DNA of 39,866 bases from an uncultured Steroidobacter sp. (GCA_946478975.1 CAMLEO010000022.1:1-39866); one strand, 5' to 3'; numbered from the stretch's first letter, positions 1 through 9,267 are shown. Made by a program: numbers and translations. The notes: a model not told the origin generated them from the sequence alone.

Positions 1-442
1 CTTCGGCAGTCGAACTGCTCACTGCGGGTGTGATGCCGGAGATGTGCAGCCAGCGCGCGTCGCCGAGCAGCGTCTTCCAGTCATACGTCGATGCCGGCGC
101 GATCGCGAACGAGGAGTTGGCGCGATCGTAGAGCACTTCAGCGGGGCGATGACCCGCGCCGTGCGTGAGGAAGTACATGCCCATGCGCCCGTCGCGATAC
201 TGGATCGCGCTGGTGTCGACGCCATGCCGGCGCAACTCATCGGCACAGGCGCGACCGAGCGTCGAATCCGGCAAAGAGGTCACGACTCGGGTGCGATGAC
301 CGAACTTGTGCAATGACACCGCAACGTTGGCCTCGGCGCCGCCGATGTGCGCTTCGAAGTGGGGTGACTGCAACAGCAGTTCCTTGCCGGGAGCGGACAG
401 GCGCAGCAGCACCTCGCCGAAACAGATGATGGCCGGGTTCAT
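1..442 (-). CDS. kdgK: 2-keto-3-deoxygluconate kinase (PfkB family), 3' end outside window
   Basis: The minus-strand frame stays open from an ATG at 442 to the left edge, giving 147 codons of the N-terminal half. It begins MNPAIICFGEVLLRLSAPGK and continues with a GGAEANVAVSLHKFG segment, the typical PfkB-family opening with the glycine-rich substrate-binding region, then RMGMYFLTHGAGHRP and YDRANSSFA as in 2-keto-3-deoxygluconate (KDG) kinases. Family knowledge: KdgK phosphorylates KDG to KDPG in the cytoplasm, the step after UxaA and KduD in hexuronate breakdown, and both of those enzymes lie in this window. The gene diverges from the first TonB receptor, and the putative LacI-type operators at 581-594 and 613-626 lie between them. 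A general sugar kinase is the alternative, but the context favours KdgK. KDPG aldolase may follow beyond the edge; that is a guess. Confidence 0.85.
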   Translation of the reverse strand, partial: MNPAIICFGEVLLRLSAPGKELLLQSPHFEAHIGGAEANVAVSLHKFGHRTRVVTSLPDSTLGRACADELRRHGVDTSAIQYRDGRMGMYFLTHGAGHRPAEVLYDRANSSFAIAPASTYDWKTLLGDARWLHISGITPAVSSSTAE

Positions 443-580
443 ATCAGACGTTTTCTCTGCGATTGGATGAACGATGTTTGCGCAAAGCACAGTTGACTTG
501 CGCAGATTGTAGGGTATCCGCAACTGTTGAGACGCCCACAGATGCCTTGCGAGCGCGAAAATGCTCTGTTAGCCTTCAAT

Positions 581-594
581 TGTCACCGGTGTCA
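581..594. promoter_or_regulatory. putative LacI-type operator, copy A
   Basis: The sequence TGTCACCGGTGTCA is an inverted repeat centred on ACCGGT with one mismatch between half-sites. It lies in the divergent region between kdgK and the first TonB-receptor gene. The same 14-bp pattern recurs in front of the other transcription units of the uronate locus. The central CG and the adjacent LacI-family gene suggest that protein as the binder; this is inferred. Confidence 0.6.
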
Positions 595-612
595 TACGGG
601 CTTTCGCCAATT

Positions 613-626
613 TGTTAGCGGTGTCA
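613..626. promoter_or_regulatory. putative degenerate second operator, copy A2
   Basis: TGTTAGCGGTGTCA has a perfect right half-site (GGTGTCA) and a poor left half. Its centre is 32 bp from the centre of the site at 581-594, about three helical turns, so two repressor dimers could sit on the same face of the DNA. The weak left half lowers confidence. Confidence 0.35.
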
Positions 627-734
627 CAACATCGGGGTGGCCGATCGGCAAGGATTGCGCGGTGCGGCTACACCCGGGGACTGGCCCGAGCGTGGCCGAC
701 AGCATCTTAGGCTGCATATATTTGGGGTACCCAT

Positions 735-3575
735 ATGTCGAACAGATCTGGCCTTCGTCCGCTGGACGTAGCGGTAAGGACCACCCTCGGACTCGCGTCG
801 CTGGCCCTCGGCTCCGCGGCTTTTGCGCAACAGGCGCAGCAGGATCAGGGAGCTGAGCAGGGAGAGGTCGAAGAGATCGTCGTCACCGGCTTCCGCGAAA
901 GCTTGAGTCAGGCGCTGGACCTGAAGCGTGAGCAAGTTGGCTCCGTCGACGCAATCGTCGCCGAAGACATCGCCGACTTTCCCGATTTGAACCTTGCCGA
1001 ATCATTGCAACGTATTCCCGGCGTGTCGATCGCGCGTGATGCCGGCGAAGGCCGCACCATCACCGTCCGCGGTCTGAGCCCCGAGTTCACTCGCGTCCGC
1101 CTGAACGGTATGGAAGCGATGTCCGCCAACGGCGGTACCGACGCAGCCGGCGGTACCAACCGCGGCCGCTCCTTCGACTTCAACACCTTCGCTTCCGAGC
1201 TCTTCAATTCCATCACCGTCCGCAAGACTGCTTCCGCCGAAGTGGAAGAAGGCTCGCTGGGCGCGACCGTTGATTTGCGAACTGGCCGTCCGTTCGATTA
1301 CGACGGCCTGACGATCGTCACCTCCGCGACCGCGCAGTACAACGACCTCTCTGAAGAAGTCGATCCGCGCGCCGCGTTCGTCATCAGCGATACGTTCGCC
1401 GATGGCAAGTTCGGCGCGTTGCTGTCGGTTGCTTACACCGAACGCAACCTGACCGACGAAGGCTCGAGCACGGTGCGCTGGAGCCAGCACCCCGGCGCGG
1501 CCGGCCTGACGCTGGCCCCGGGCTACGCCGCTACACCGACCCTCACGCAGATCAACGCCGCGTTCATGCCGCGTATTCCGCGTTACGACGCGTACGAGCA
1601 CAACCAGGATCGTCTGGGCATCACCGGCGCGCTGCAGTTTGCGCCGACCGACACCACCGCGATCAACCTCGATTTGCTGTACGCCAAGTTCAAGGCTGAC
1701 CGCAGCGAAATCTTCCTGGAAGTGCCGAACTTCAGCACCAACTCGCAGGGCATGCGCGTGGCCGACGCCGCCATCGACGGCACCAACACCATGACCTACG
1801 GCGTGTTCAACAACGTCGACATCCGCACCGAGTCGCGGATGGACAAGCTCGAAACCGAGTTCAAGCAGGCGACCCTGGACTTCTCGCAGGGCATTACCGA
1901 CACGGTGAAGATCAACGGTTTGCTCGGCAAGTCGAAGGCCGACAACACCAACCCGATGCAGACCACGCTGATTTTCGACTGGAACAATATTCCGTTCTTC
2001 AGCTACGACTATCGCGGCGACAACCGCCAGCCGACGCTGAACTACGGTGCCACCAATCTCACCTCGATGACCAACGGCACGCCGCAAACCGGCGCGACCT
2101 CGACCGTGAACTCGAACGGCTGGTACCTCTCGCAGGTCCGCATGCGTCCGAACGAGACCATCAACGAGTTCACCAACGGTCAGCTCGATGCCGATTGGGA
2201 ATTCAGCGACATGCTGAAGTTCAAAGGCGGCGTGCAGTACAAGAAGTTCGAGTTCAGCACCACCGAGCAGCGCATCGATCCGAGTTTCTGTACCCCGGCG
2301 CAGGCTCCGACTGCGAACGCGGAAACTTGCGCGGCCTCGCGCTTCCAGAGCATCGCGCTGTCGAACTATGCCCGCGTGTACACCTACGGCGGCGACATCA
2401 ACGGCTCGAACGCGTCGTTCCTGATTCCGAACGTGAACGTTGCGAGCGGTCAGTTCGGCCTCAATTCGATTCCGCTGTCGGCCACGCCGATCCTCGGCAA
2501 CAACCGTGGCGTGGAAGAAGAGGACATGGGCTACTTCGCACAGACGCAGCTGACGACCGACGTGTGGGGCATGCCCCTGCGCGGCAATCTCGGTGTGCGT
2601 TACGTGCAGACCGATCAGAGCTCGCGCGGCTTCGCTGCGCAGGGCACGGCGGGCACGGTCGTTGCGGTCACGGCACAGCGTGACTACTCGGACACGTTGC
2701 CGTCGTTGAACGTTTCGTTGAATGTCACCGACGAAGTGGTGGTGCGTGCCTCCGCTGCGAAGGTGATGTCGCGTCCGCCGCTGGATGCTCTGACCCCGGG
2801 CTACTCTGTCACGGTGAGCGGCGCCTCGCGCACGGCGAGCGTCGGCAACCCGACGATCGATCCGACGCGTGCCAAGGCCTACGACCTCGGCGTCGAATGG
2901 TATTTCGCGCGTGAGTCGTTGCTGTCATTGGCGTTGTTCTATAAGGACATCGACAGCCGCGCGGTCAGCAACACGCTCAGCAACCAAGTGTTCACCGGCA
3001 ACCCGTTCGGCATTCCGGAGATCTTTGCGACCGCTGCTTGCGGTGGCCAGGCGGGCTGCGCTGCCAATCTGCCGATCTGGCAGTTCCAGCAGACGGTGAA
3101 TGGTCCGGGCGGCAACCTGAAGGGCTTCGAAGTCAGCTACCAGCAGCCGTTTACGTTCCTGCCGGGCTTCCTGAGCAACTTTGGTACGCAGCTGAACTAC
3201 ACCGGCGTGGATTCGAAGATCACGTACGTGGGCGGCATCCGCGATGACTTGACGGGTCTGTCTCGCAGCGCCTTCAACGCGACGCTGTACTACGAAACGG
3301 ATAAGTACGGCGCCCGCGTGTCGGCTGCTTATCGCGATCAGTACCTGACTCGTGTGCCGGGCCGCGACGGCGCCGACGTCGAAGGCACCAAGGACGTGCT
3401 GACGATCGACTTCTCGTCCCGTTACACAGTGATGGAGAACCTCGATCTGACGTTGGAAGGCATCAACCTCACTGACGAGTACGAAGATCAGTACCTCGAC
3501 AGCGCGGGCAACCGCCTCTCGTACTATCACCACACCGGCCGCAGCTTCCTGGTGGGAGCGCGCTACAAGTTCTAA
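735..3575 (+). CDS. TonB-dependent outer-membrane receptor, first of a tandem pair
   Basis: A 946-residue receptor starts at an ATG preceded by TTGGGGT at a 7-base spacing. Residues 1-31 form a signal peptide ending in SAAFA. A TonB-box-like EEIVVTG lies at residues 46-52. The plug domain follows, with DFPDLNLAESLQRIPGVSI and TVRGLSPEFTRVRLNGMEA, then a long beta-barrel ending in an aromatic residue (ARYKF). Two cysteine pairs fall in predicted extracellular loops (near FCTPAQ and AACGGQAGC). Family knowledge: such Xanthomonas/Caulobacter-type receptors import plant-polysaccharide oligosaccharides across the outer membrane using TonB-ExbBD. The position beside kdgK and within a uronate locus suggests an oligogalacturonide or other uronide substrate, which is inferred. 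It is closely related in plan to the next receptor, and a strong terminator follows at 3713-3760. Confidence 0.93.
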   Translation: MSNRSGLRPLDVAVRTTLGLASLALGSAAFAQQAQQDQGAEQGEVEEIVVTGFRESLSQALDLKREQVGSVDAIVAEDIADFPDLNLAESLQRIPGVSIARDAGEGRTITVRGLSPEFTRVRLNGMEAMSANGGTDAAGGTNRGRSFDFNTFASELFNSITVRKTASAEVEEGSLGATVDLRTGRPFDYDGLTIVTSATAQYNDLSEEVDPRAAFVISDTFADGKFGALLSVAYTERNLTDEGSSTVRWSQHPGAAGLTLAPGYAATPTLTQINAAFMPRIPRYDAYEHNQDRLGITGALQFAPTDTTAINLDLLYAKFKADRSEIFLEVPNFSTNSQGMRVADAAIDGTNTMTYGVFNNVDIRTESRMDKLETEFKQATLDFSQGITDTVKINGLLGKSKADNTNPMQTTLIFDWNNIPFFSYDYRGDNRQPTLNYGATNLTSMTNGTPQTGATSTVNSNGWYLSQVRMRPNETINEFTNGQLDADWEFSDMLKFKGGVQYKKFEFSTTEQRIDPSFCTPAQAPTANAETCAASRFQSIALSNYARVYTYGGDINGSNASFLIPNVNVASGQFGLNSIPLSATPILGNNRGVEEEDMGYFAQTQLTTDVWGMPLRGNLGVRYVQTDQSSRGFAAQGTAGTVVAVTAQRDYSDTLPSLNVSLNVTDEVVVRASAAKVMSRPPLDALTPGYSVTVSGASRTASVGNPTIDPTRAKAYDLGVEWYFARESLLSLALFYKDIDSRAVSNTLSNQVFTGNPFGIPEIFATAACGGQAGCAANLPIWQFQQTVNGPGGNLKGFEVSYQQPFTFLPGFLSNFGTQLNYTGVDSKITYVGGIRDDLTGLSRSAFNATLYYETDKYGARVSAAYRDQYLTRVPGRDGADVEGTKDVLTIDFSSRYTVMENLDLTLEGINLTDEYEDQYLDSAGNRLSYYHHTGRSFLVGARYKF

Positions 3576-3612
3576 TAAATGTAGCGTCGAACGACGGCCG
3601 AACTGACTACAA

Positions 3613-3634
3613 GCCGGCGGGATACACCGCCGGC
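3613..3634 (+). other. perfect 8-bp hairpin downstream of the first receptor gene
   Basis: GCCGGCGG and CCGCCGGC flank a 6-base loop, 38 bases after the receptor stop codon. No T tract follows, so it is unlikely to terminate on its own. It may protect the mRNA 3' end upstream of the true terminator at 3713-3760. Confidence 0.5.
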
Positions 3635-3712
3635 GGGTCATCGATGCAGAAGGGGATCGCATGCGTGCGATGAATGCGCTCGGCCGCGGAATATTGTCTT
3701 TGCAATTCGATC

Positions 3713-3760
3713 GGGCCGCGTGCGGCGCCGGAATGACCGGCCCCGCCGCGGCCTTTTTTA
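3713..3760 (+). terminator. Rho-independent terminator after the first TonB receptor
   Basis: GGCCGCG at 3714-3720 pairs with CGCGGCC at 3747-3753. Inside it a second stem (GCCGG/CCGGC) forms around AATGA. The structure is followed directly by a run of six T and then ATTT. It separates the first receptor gene from the operon starting at 3866, so the two receptors are probably transcribed separately. Confidence 0.8.
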
Positions 3761-3810
3761 TTTCCCACCGATCGCCCTGATCGCCCGCTTCGCACCCGTT
3801 CGGCTCATCC

Positions 3811-3834
3811 GCAATTGACACCGGTATCAATTGC
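3811..3834. promoter_or_regulatory. putative LacI-type operator, copy B, within a 24-bp near-perfect palindrome
   Basis: The core TGACACCGGTATCA lies at 3816-3829. The symmetry extends outward by GCAAT/ATTGC to 24 bp with one mismatched pair, making this the most symmetric copy in the window. A consensus -35 hexamer TTGACA (3815-3820) is embedded in the left arm, so a bound repressor would occlude it. No convincing -10 element is visible downstream. Confidence 0.65.
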
Positions 3835-3865
3835 ATTCATCAGCAAAGCGCCATTGGGGGTTTTC

Positions 3866-6631
3866 ATGTCGAAGTCTCATTGTTCATCACATCGGTTGCG
3901 TCGTTGCGTTCACGTTGCTTTGTTGGGCGCGTTGCTCGCCGGCACTGCCGGCGCTCAGGAAGCCAACCAAAGCACCGCGAGCACGGCGCCAGTCGAGGAG
4001 GTGGTCGTCACTGGATATCGCGAAAGTCTCGAGCAGTCGCTGGTCGTGAAGAAAGCCACGGCGGGCGCGGTCGATGCGATCTTCGCCGAAGACATCGCCG
4101 ACTTTCCCGACACCAACCTGGCCGAGTCTGTTCAGCGCGTGCCCGGCGTCGCCATCGATCGCGTCGGCGGCGAAGGTCGCCAGATCACCATCCGCGGCTT
4201 GAGCCCGGAGTTCTCGCGCGTTCGTATCAACGGCATGGAAGCGCTCACCACGACGAGTGCCACCGATGCGGTCGGAACCAACCGCACGCGCGCTTTCGAC
4301 TTCAACGTGTTCGCGTCCGAGCTGTTCAATCAAATCGCAGTTCGCAAAACGTCGACCGCCGAAGTGGATGAAGGCTCGCTCGGCGCGACCATCGATCTGT
4401 TCACCGCGCGCCCGCTCGACTTCGAAGGATTCAAGTTCGTCACTTCGTATCAGCAAGGTTATAACGAGCTGTCCGACAAGGCGGACCCGCGCGCCGTCGC
4501 GCTCGTGAGCATGTCGAATTCCGATCGGACATTCGGCGCGTTGTTCTCAGTCGCCTACTCCGAACGTCGCACGCGTGAAGAAGGTGTTCAGTCCGGCGGC
4601 TGGGAACGGAACGGCAACACCGCGACCGATCGTTGGAACAGCGTGCCCGCCGGTTTGAGCGCCGCTGAAGTCGCTCGCATCAACAATTCCGTGCACGCAC
4701 GCTTCCCGCGTTACGTCGACTTCCAGCACGATCAGGATCGTCTCGGCCTCACGGGTTCGTTGCAATGGAAGCCCGGCGACCACACGACGCTGAGCTTCGA
4801 TGTGTTGCATTCCAAACTCGATGCTTCGCGCACCGAGCCATTCCTGGAAGCGATCTCGTTCGCGCGCGGTAATGCTGCTGGCCGACGCCAGACCGATGTG
4901 CTGGATTACGAGATCGATGCCAACGGCACCATGACATACGGTCGCTTCGACAACGTCGACACCCGTTCGGAGAATCGCCTCGACGAATGGAACACCGTGT
5001 TCAACCAGTACTCGCTGTCGTTGCAGCACGAGTTCACCGACCGGCTTCGCATCGATGCGCTGGTCGGCACGTCGAAGTCGGAGCTGGATGTGGAGCGCGC
5101 GACGACCATCATCCTGGAGAACTTCAACTCCGATAATTTCACGTACGACTTCCGCGGCAACAGCAAGCGTCCGTTCATTTCCTACGGCTTCGATGTGACC
5201 AATCCCGCCAACTGGGTCGTGTCCGAAGTGCGTGAGCGCCCGAGCGATCAGAGCAACAAGTTCGATACCGGCCGGCTCGACGGTGCGTTCGACCTCAACG
5301 ACATCTTTACGCTCAAGAGCGGCGTGTCGTGGAAGAAATATGGTTTCGACGTTACTGCCGGCGCGCGTGACACGACGTTGCCGATCAATAACGCGAGCTG
5401 CACGATGGCGCAGGTGCCGGTCACGGCCTCGCAGGGCTATCAATCGAATTTTGGTGATAACGATCTGCCGGCCGGCATGGCGCGCAGCTTCTTCGTCGCC
5501 GATATTCGCACGCTCGCAAATGCCATCGGCCTGTACACCAACGATGCGTGCTTCCCATTGCGCGCGCAGGCCTCGGACGTGCGCAGCGTGACCGAAGAAG
5601 ATCTCGGCTATCACGTGCAAGTCGACTTCAAGACCGAGTTGTTCGGTCTGCCTTTCCGTGGCGACGTGGGCGTGCGCTATGTCGAGACCGATCTTGAATC
5701 GACCGGTTTGCAGGTCGTGAACAATGCAAACATTCCGGTCACTGTGAATCGCAAGTACGACGATACGTTGCCGGCAGTGAACCTGGTGCTCGAACCGGTG
5801 CAGGATTTCCTGGTGCGCGGCGCGTACTCGAAAGTGATGTCACGTCCGCCGCTGGCTTCGCTCTCGCCGGGCGGCAGCATCGGTGGCTTCTCGACGCCGC
5901 CGACGGTGACGTTCGGCAACCCGGATCTCGAACCGTTCCGCGCCGATGCTTATGACCTGTCGTTCGAGTGGTATTTCCAGGAGCAAGGGCTGCTGGCGCT
6001 GGCGCTGTTCCGCAAGGACATCGACTCGTTCGTGGTCAACAGCGTCGAACGTGCGTTCTGGTCGACGCTCGGCCTGCCGGACAGCCTGCTCGATCAAGTG
6101 CCCGCCGATCCAACCATGGAGTTCGAAGTGCGCAAGCCGGTCAACGGCAAGGGCGGCCGGCTGAAGGGCTTCGAGGTGCAGTATCAACAGCCGTTCACGT
6201 TCGGCCCGGCATGGCTGAGCAAGTTCGGTACGATCTTGAACTACACCAACGTGGAATCCAAAGTGAACTTCGCAGCCGATGGTCAGCCGCCGGAGATCTT
6301 GAACCTGGTCGGCTTGTCGGAGCAGTCCGCGAACGCGACGCTGTACTACGACAACGATATCTTCAGTGCACGCATCTCCGTTGCGTATCGCGATTCGTTC
6401 CTGCGAACCGCAGCCGCGCGCGTGCCGAACGATATCGATTTCACCGACGATTCGACGTACCTGGACTTCTCGACCAGCTACAAGGTGAGCGAGCACTTCA
6501 AGGTGTCGCTGGAGGCGCTCAACCTCACGGACGAATATCGCACCGACCTGGTGGATTCGACTGCCGAGCGCATGGACAACTACATGCACACCGGCCGCCA
6601 GTATTATTTGGGATTGCAGTACACGTATTGA
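3866..6631 (+). CDS. TonB-dependent outer-membrane receptor, second of a tandem pair
   Basis: The start is taken at ATG 3866, with GGGGG six to ten bases upstream. The frame is open further upstream to a TTG at 3815, but that codon lies inside the operator, and only the later start gives a proper signal peptide (residues 1-30, ending AGTAGA). The 921-residue product has a TonB-box-like EEVVVTG at 44-50, a plug with FPDTNLAESVQRVPGVAI and IRGLSPEFSRVRINGMEA, and a barrel ending LGLQYTY. It is a paralogue of the preceding receptor, sharing motif order and near-identical plug segments. It is the first gene of a probable operon with the GH43 enzyme and two esterases (gaps of 12, 7 and 25 bases). 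Oligo-uronide or substituted hemicellulose/pectin fragments are the inferred cargo. Confidence 0.93.
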   Translation: MSKSHCSSHRLRRCVHVALLGALLAGTAGAQEANQSTASTAPVEEVVVTGYRESLEQSLVVKKATAGAVDAIFAEDIADFPDTNLAESVQRVPGVAIDRVGGEGRQITIRGLSPEFSRVRINGMEALTTTSATDAVGTNRTRAFDFNVFASELFNQIAVRKTSTAEVDEGSLGATIDLFTARPLDFEGFKFVTSYQQGYNELSDKADPRAVALVSMSNSDRTFGALFSVAYSERRTREEGVQSGGWERNGNTATDRWNSVPAGLSAAEVARINNSVHARFPRYVDFQHDQDRLGLTGSLQWKPGDHTTLSFDVLHSKLDASRTEPFLEAISFARGNAAGRRQTDVLDYEIDANGTMTYGRFDNVDTRSENRLDEWNTVFNQYSLSLQHEFTDRLRIDALVGTSKSELDVERATTIILENFNSDNFTYDFRGNSKRPFISYGFDVTNPANWVVSEVRERPSDQSNKFDTGRLDGAFDLNDIFTLKSGVSWKKYGFDVTAGARDTTLPINNASCTMAQVPVTASQGYQSNFGDNDLPAGMARSFFVADIRTLANAIGLYTNDACFPLRAQASDVRSVTEEDLGYHVQVDFKTELFGLPFRGDVGVRYVETDLESTGLQVVNNANIPVTVNRKYDDTLPAVNLVLEPVQDFLVRGAYSKVMSRPPLASLSPGGSIGGFSTPPTVTFGNPDLEPFRADAYDLSFEWYFQEQGLLALALFRKDIDSFVVNSVERAFWSTLGLPDSLLDQVPADPTMEFEVRKPVNGKGGRLKGFEVQYQQPFTFGPAWLSKFGTILNYTNVESKVNFAADGQPPEILNLVGLSEQSANATLYYDNDIFSARISVAYRDSFLRTAAARVPNDIDFTDDSTYLDFSTSYKVSEHFKVSLEALNLTDEYRTDLVDSTAERMDNYMHTGRQYYLGLQYTY

Positions 6632-6643
6632 TCGGACGGTGAC

Positions 6644-8290
6644 ATGACTGAAATCAGCCGACGCGAACTCTTGGGGTCGGTGGTGCTCGGCGCGGCCGCG
6701 GGATCGATTCCCGCGACCGCGCAGTCCGCATCTCAATCGAAAGCTTCCACCCCTGGCAATCATGGGGCTGCCGCTAAAACCTGGCGCCGCGGTCTCGAAG
6801 GCCAGCGCCATGCCGATCTCGGCGACGGCACCTTCCTGAATCCCATTGTGCCGGGCGATCACGCCGATCCTTCCATCCTCAAGGACGGCGACGACTACTA
6901 CATGACGTTCTCGTCGTTCGATGCTTATCCCGGCATCGTGATCTGGCATTCGCGCGACCTGGTGAACTGGCAGCCCATCGGCCCGACGCTCAGCAAACCG
7001 ATCGGCTCGGTGTGGGCCTGCGAGCTCATCAAGCATCGAGGCCGTTATTACATTTACATCCCGGCGCGCTTTCCGGATTACCGCTCCACGTATGTGATTC
7101 ATGCGGACGATATTCGCGGGCCGTGGAGCGATCCCATCGATCTGAAACTGCCGAATCACATCGATCCGGGTCATTGCGTCGGCGAAGACGGCAAACGTTA
7201 TTTGTTTTTGAGCGGCGGCGACCGCGTGCGTCTCACCGACGACGGCCTTGCGACCGACGGCCCGGTCGAGCACGTCTACGATCCGTGGCGCTATCCGGAA
7301 GATTGGGTGGTCGAGTCGTTTGCGCCCGAAGGTCCCAAAGTCATGCGTCGTGGCGACTGGTTCTACATGATCACTGCAGTGGGCGGCACGGCTGGACCGC
7401 CGACCGGTCACATGGTGATCGTCGCGCGTTCGAAATCGATTCATGGTCCGTGGGAGAACGATGCTTCGAACCCCATCGTGCGCACGCAATCTTCTGCGGA
7501 GAAGTGGTGGTCGCGCGGGCACGCGACGTTGGTTGAAGGGCCGGGCGGCGACTGGTGGATGGTGTATCACGGCTACGAGAACGGCTTCTGGACCTTGGGC
7601 CGCCAGACGCTGCTCGATCCGGTTGAATGGACCAAGGACGGCTGGTTCCGCGCCAGGGGCGGCGACTTGTCACAACCGATCCGCAAGCCGGGCTCAAAAA
7701 AATCAAAGCAGGGACAGCCGTCGCCGCACGGCATGCCGCTGTCCGATGACTTCTCCAGCAACCGACTCGGCTCGCTGTGGGGCTTCTACAATCCGGGCCC
7801 GGAAGAGATGTCCCGCGTAAAGTACTTGGACAAGGCCCTGCGACTGGCAGGCAAGGGCACGCAGCCGTTCGATTGCTCGCCGCTCGCCTTCATCGCGCCC
7901 GACGTTGCGTATCGCGTGTCCGTCGACATCGAACTGCAAGACGACGCGCAAGCGGGCTTGCTGCTGTTCTATAACAAGCGTCTGTACTGCGGCCTCGGCT
8001 TCGATCCCCATGGCTTCGTCATGCATCGCTATGGGCTCGAACGCCGCGGAGCATTGCCGGCGGGCGTCGGCCGGCGCTTGCACTTGCGCATCGAGAACAA
8101 TCGGCACATCGTGACCATTCACCACAGCCCGGACGGCGAGCGCTGGACCAAGTACGGCGTGCAGATGGAAGTCTCGGGCTATCATCACAACGTCGCTGGG
8201 GACTTCCTCAGCCTGCGCCCGGCGATCTACGCCGCCGGCCAAGGCGCAGCGGTGTTTCGCGATGTTCGCTACCAGGCATTAGAGGGCTGA
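6644..8290 (+). CDS. Tat-exported glycoside hydrolase family 43
   Basis: The 548-residue product opens with a twin-arginine signal (SRRELLGS, residues 5-12), so it is probably exported folded to the periplasm. The five-bladed GH43 propeller runs from about residue 64 to 340. The expected acidic residues are visible: D75 in HADPS (general base), D174 in HIDPGH (pKa modulator) and E229 in PEGPK (general acid). A C-terminal beta-sandwich (about 355-545), as in many GH43 enzymes, begins at PLSDDFSSNRLGSLWGFY. Family knowledge: GH43 enzymes remove arabinose, xylose or galactose by inversion. In a pectin/uronate locus, arabinan or galactan side chains are plausible targets, but the subfamily cannot be assigned by eye. 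The gene begins 12 bases after the receptor stop codon, consistent with co-transcription. Confidence 0.9.
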   Translation: MTEISRRELLGSVVLGAAAGSIPATAQSASQSKASTPGNHGAAAKTWRRGLEGQRHADLGDGTFLNPIVPGDHADPSILKDGDDYYMTFSSFDAYPGIVIWHSRDLVNWQPIGPTLSKPIGSVWACELIKHRGRYYIYIPARFPDYRSTYVIHADDIRGPWSDPIDLKLPNHIDPGHCVGEDGKRYLFLSGGDRVRLTDDGLATDGPVEHVYDPWRYPEDWVVESFAPEGPKVMRRGDWFYMITAVGGTAGPPTGHMVIVARSKSIHGPWENDASNPIVRTQSSAEKWWSRGHATLVEGPGGDWWMVYHGYENGFWTLGRQTLLDPVEWTKDGWFRARGGDLSQPIRKPGSKKSKQGQPSPHGMPLSDDFSSNRLGSLWGFYNPGPEEMSRVKYLDKALRLAGKGTQPFDCSPLAFIAPDVAYRVSVDIELQDDAQAGLLLFYNKRLYCGLGFDPHGFVMHRYGLERRGALPAGVGRRLHLRIENNRHIVTIHHSPDGERWTKYGVQMEVSGYHHNVAGDFLSLRPAIYAAGQGAAVFRDVRYQALEG

Positions 8291-8297
8291 AATAAAT

Positions 8298-9242
8298 ATG
8301 CGAGCGATGAAAACGATTCGCGGCGCCTCCGCGGCGCTGCTGGTGCTGATGATGTCCACACTGACTGAAGCTGCCGAGCCGCCCGCAACCCCGTTGTACC
8401 CCGGCGAGATTCCCAACGCGATCCAGGCGCCCGACGAGGAATCGTTGCGCGATCCCGCGGATCCGTGGCCGTTCTATATGGACATCTCGCGGCCGACGAT
8501 CGCCGCTTACAAGCCGGCGAAGCAGGATCCCAAGCGCACCGCTGTCGTCATTCTTCCTGGCGGCGGTTATCGCGGCGTATCCATTCTCAAAGAAGGCTAC
8601 GACGTGGCGCGTGCCTTCAACGCGATGGGTGTTACGGCGTTCGTCGTGAAGTATCGAACGCCGAGCGACAAACATATGAAGGACAAACGGACCGGTCCGT
8701 TGCAAGACGCGCAGCAGGCGCTCGCGATCGTGCGGCGGGATGCAGCCAAGTGGCACATCGATCCGGCCCGCATCGGGCTGATGGGATTCTCCGCCGGTGG
8801 CCATCTCGCCGCGTCGGCGGGTACGCAATTCAATTCGCCGGTGCTGTCGCAGTGGCATAGCGCCGATGTGCGGCCGGATTTCCTGATGCTCATCTATCCG
8901 GTGATCACGTTCGTCGATCCCGCTGTGCACGCCGGATCGCGCGCGAATCTGCTGGGCGATGCTCCGTCGGAAGAGGATATGAAACGTTTCTCGCCGCAGC
9001 TGAATGTGAGCGATGACACGCCGCCGACGTTCCTGGTGCACGCGGCCGATGACGGCACGGTGCCCGTGGCCAACAGCCTTCGTTTCTTCGAAGCGTTGCA
9101 GGCCCGCAAGATTCCGGTCGAGTTGATCGTGTATCCGGCGGGCGGCCATGGGTTTGGATTGAAGAATGCGACCACGGATGACCGTTGGATGGAACGTTGT
9201 GAGCAATGGCTGCGCAGCCAGGGCTGGATCAGCCCCAAGTGA
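8298..9242 (+). CDS. secreted alpha/beta-hydrolase, acetylesterase-like
   Basis: A 314-residue protein has an N-terminal signal peptide (about residues 1-25, ending TEAA) and an alpha/beta-hydrolase core. The oxyanion-hole strand LPGGGYRGVS (87-96) resembles the HGGG region of carbohydrate esterases. The nucleophile is S165 in GFSAGG, the acid D251 or D252 in HAADDGTVP, and the histidine H284 in GGHGFG. Related enzymes deacetylate xylan or pectin oligosaccharides in polysaccharide loci. That role fits the neighbours (GH43 and another esterase) but is inferred. It starts 7 bases after the GH43 stop codon with AGAGGG upstream. A second ATG at 8307 is a possible alternative start. Confidence 0.85.
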   Translation: MRAMKTIRGASAALLVLMMSTLTEAAEPPATPLYPGEIPNAIQAPDEESLRDPADPWPFYMDISRPTIAAYKPAKQDPKRTAVVILPGGGYRGVSILKEGYDVARAFNAMGVTAFVVKYRTPSDKHMKDKRTGPLQDAQQALAIVRRDAAKWHIDPARIGLMGFSAGGHLAASAGTQFNSPVLSQWHSADVRPDFLMLIYPVITFVDPAVHAGSRANLLGDAPSEEDMKRFSPQLNVSDDTPPTFLVHAADDGTVPVANSLRFFEALQARKIPVELIVYPAGGHGFGLKNATTDDRWMERCEQWLRSQGWISPK

Positions 9243-9267
9243 GCCCACAAGAGACGATGACGAGACG

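Noticed and set aside
478..506. Two copies of TTGCGCA upstream of kdgK as a regulator site
   Set aside because: Short direct repeats of this base composition are expected by chance, and no matching copies appear at the other uronate promoters.
3661..3780. A 39-residue small open frame between the two receptor genes
   Set aside because: It has a weak ribosome site but its second half is the terminator stem and T tract; peptide composition shows no domain or signal peptide.
3815..3865. Upstream TTG start for the second TonB receptor
   Set aside because: It lies inside the palindromic operator and -35 region and would destroy the signal peptide; ATG 3866 has a ribosome site and a good leader.
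5840..7570. A 576-codon minus-strand open frame opposite the second receptor and GH43 genes
   Set aside because: It crosses two well-supported plus-strand genes and their junction and shows no recognisable domain, so it is a codon-bias shadow.
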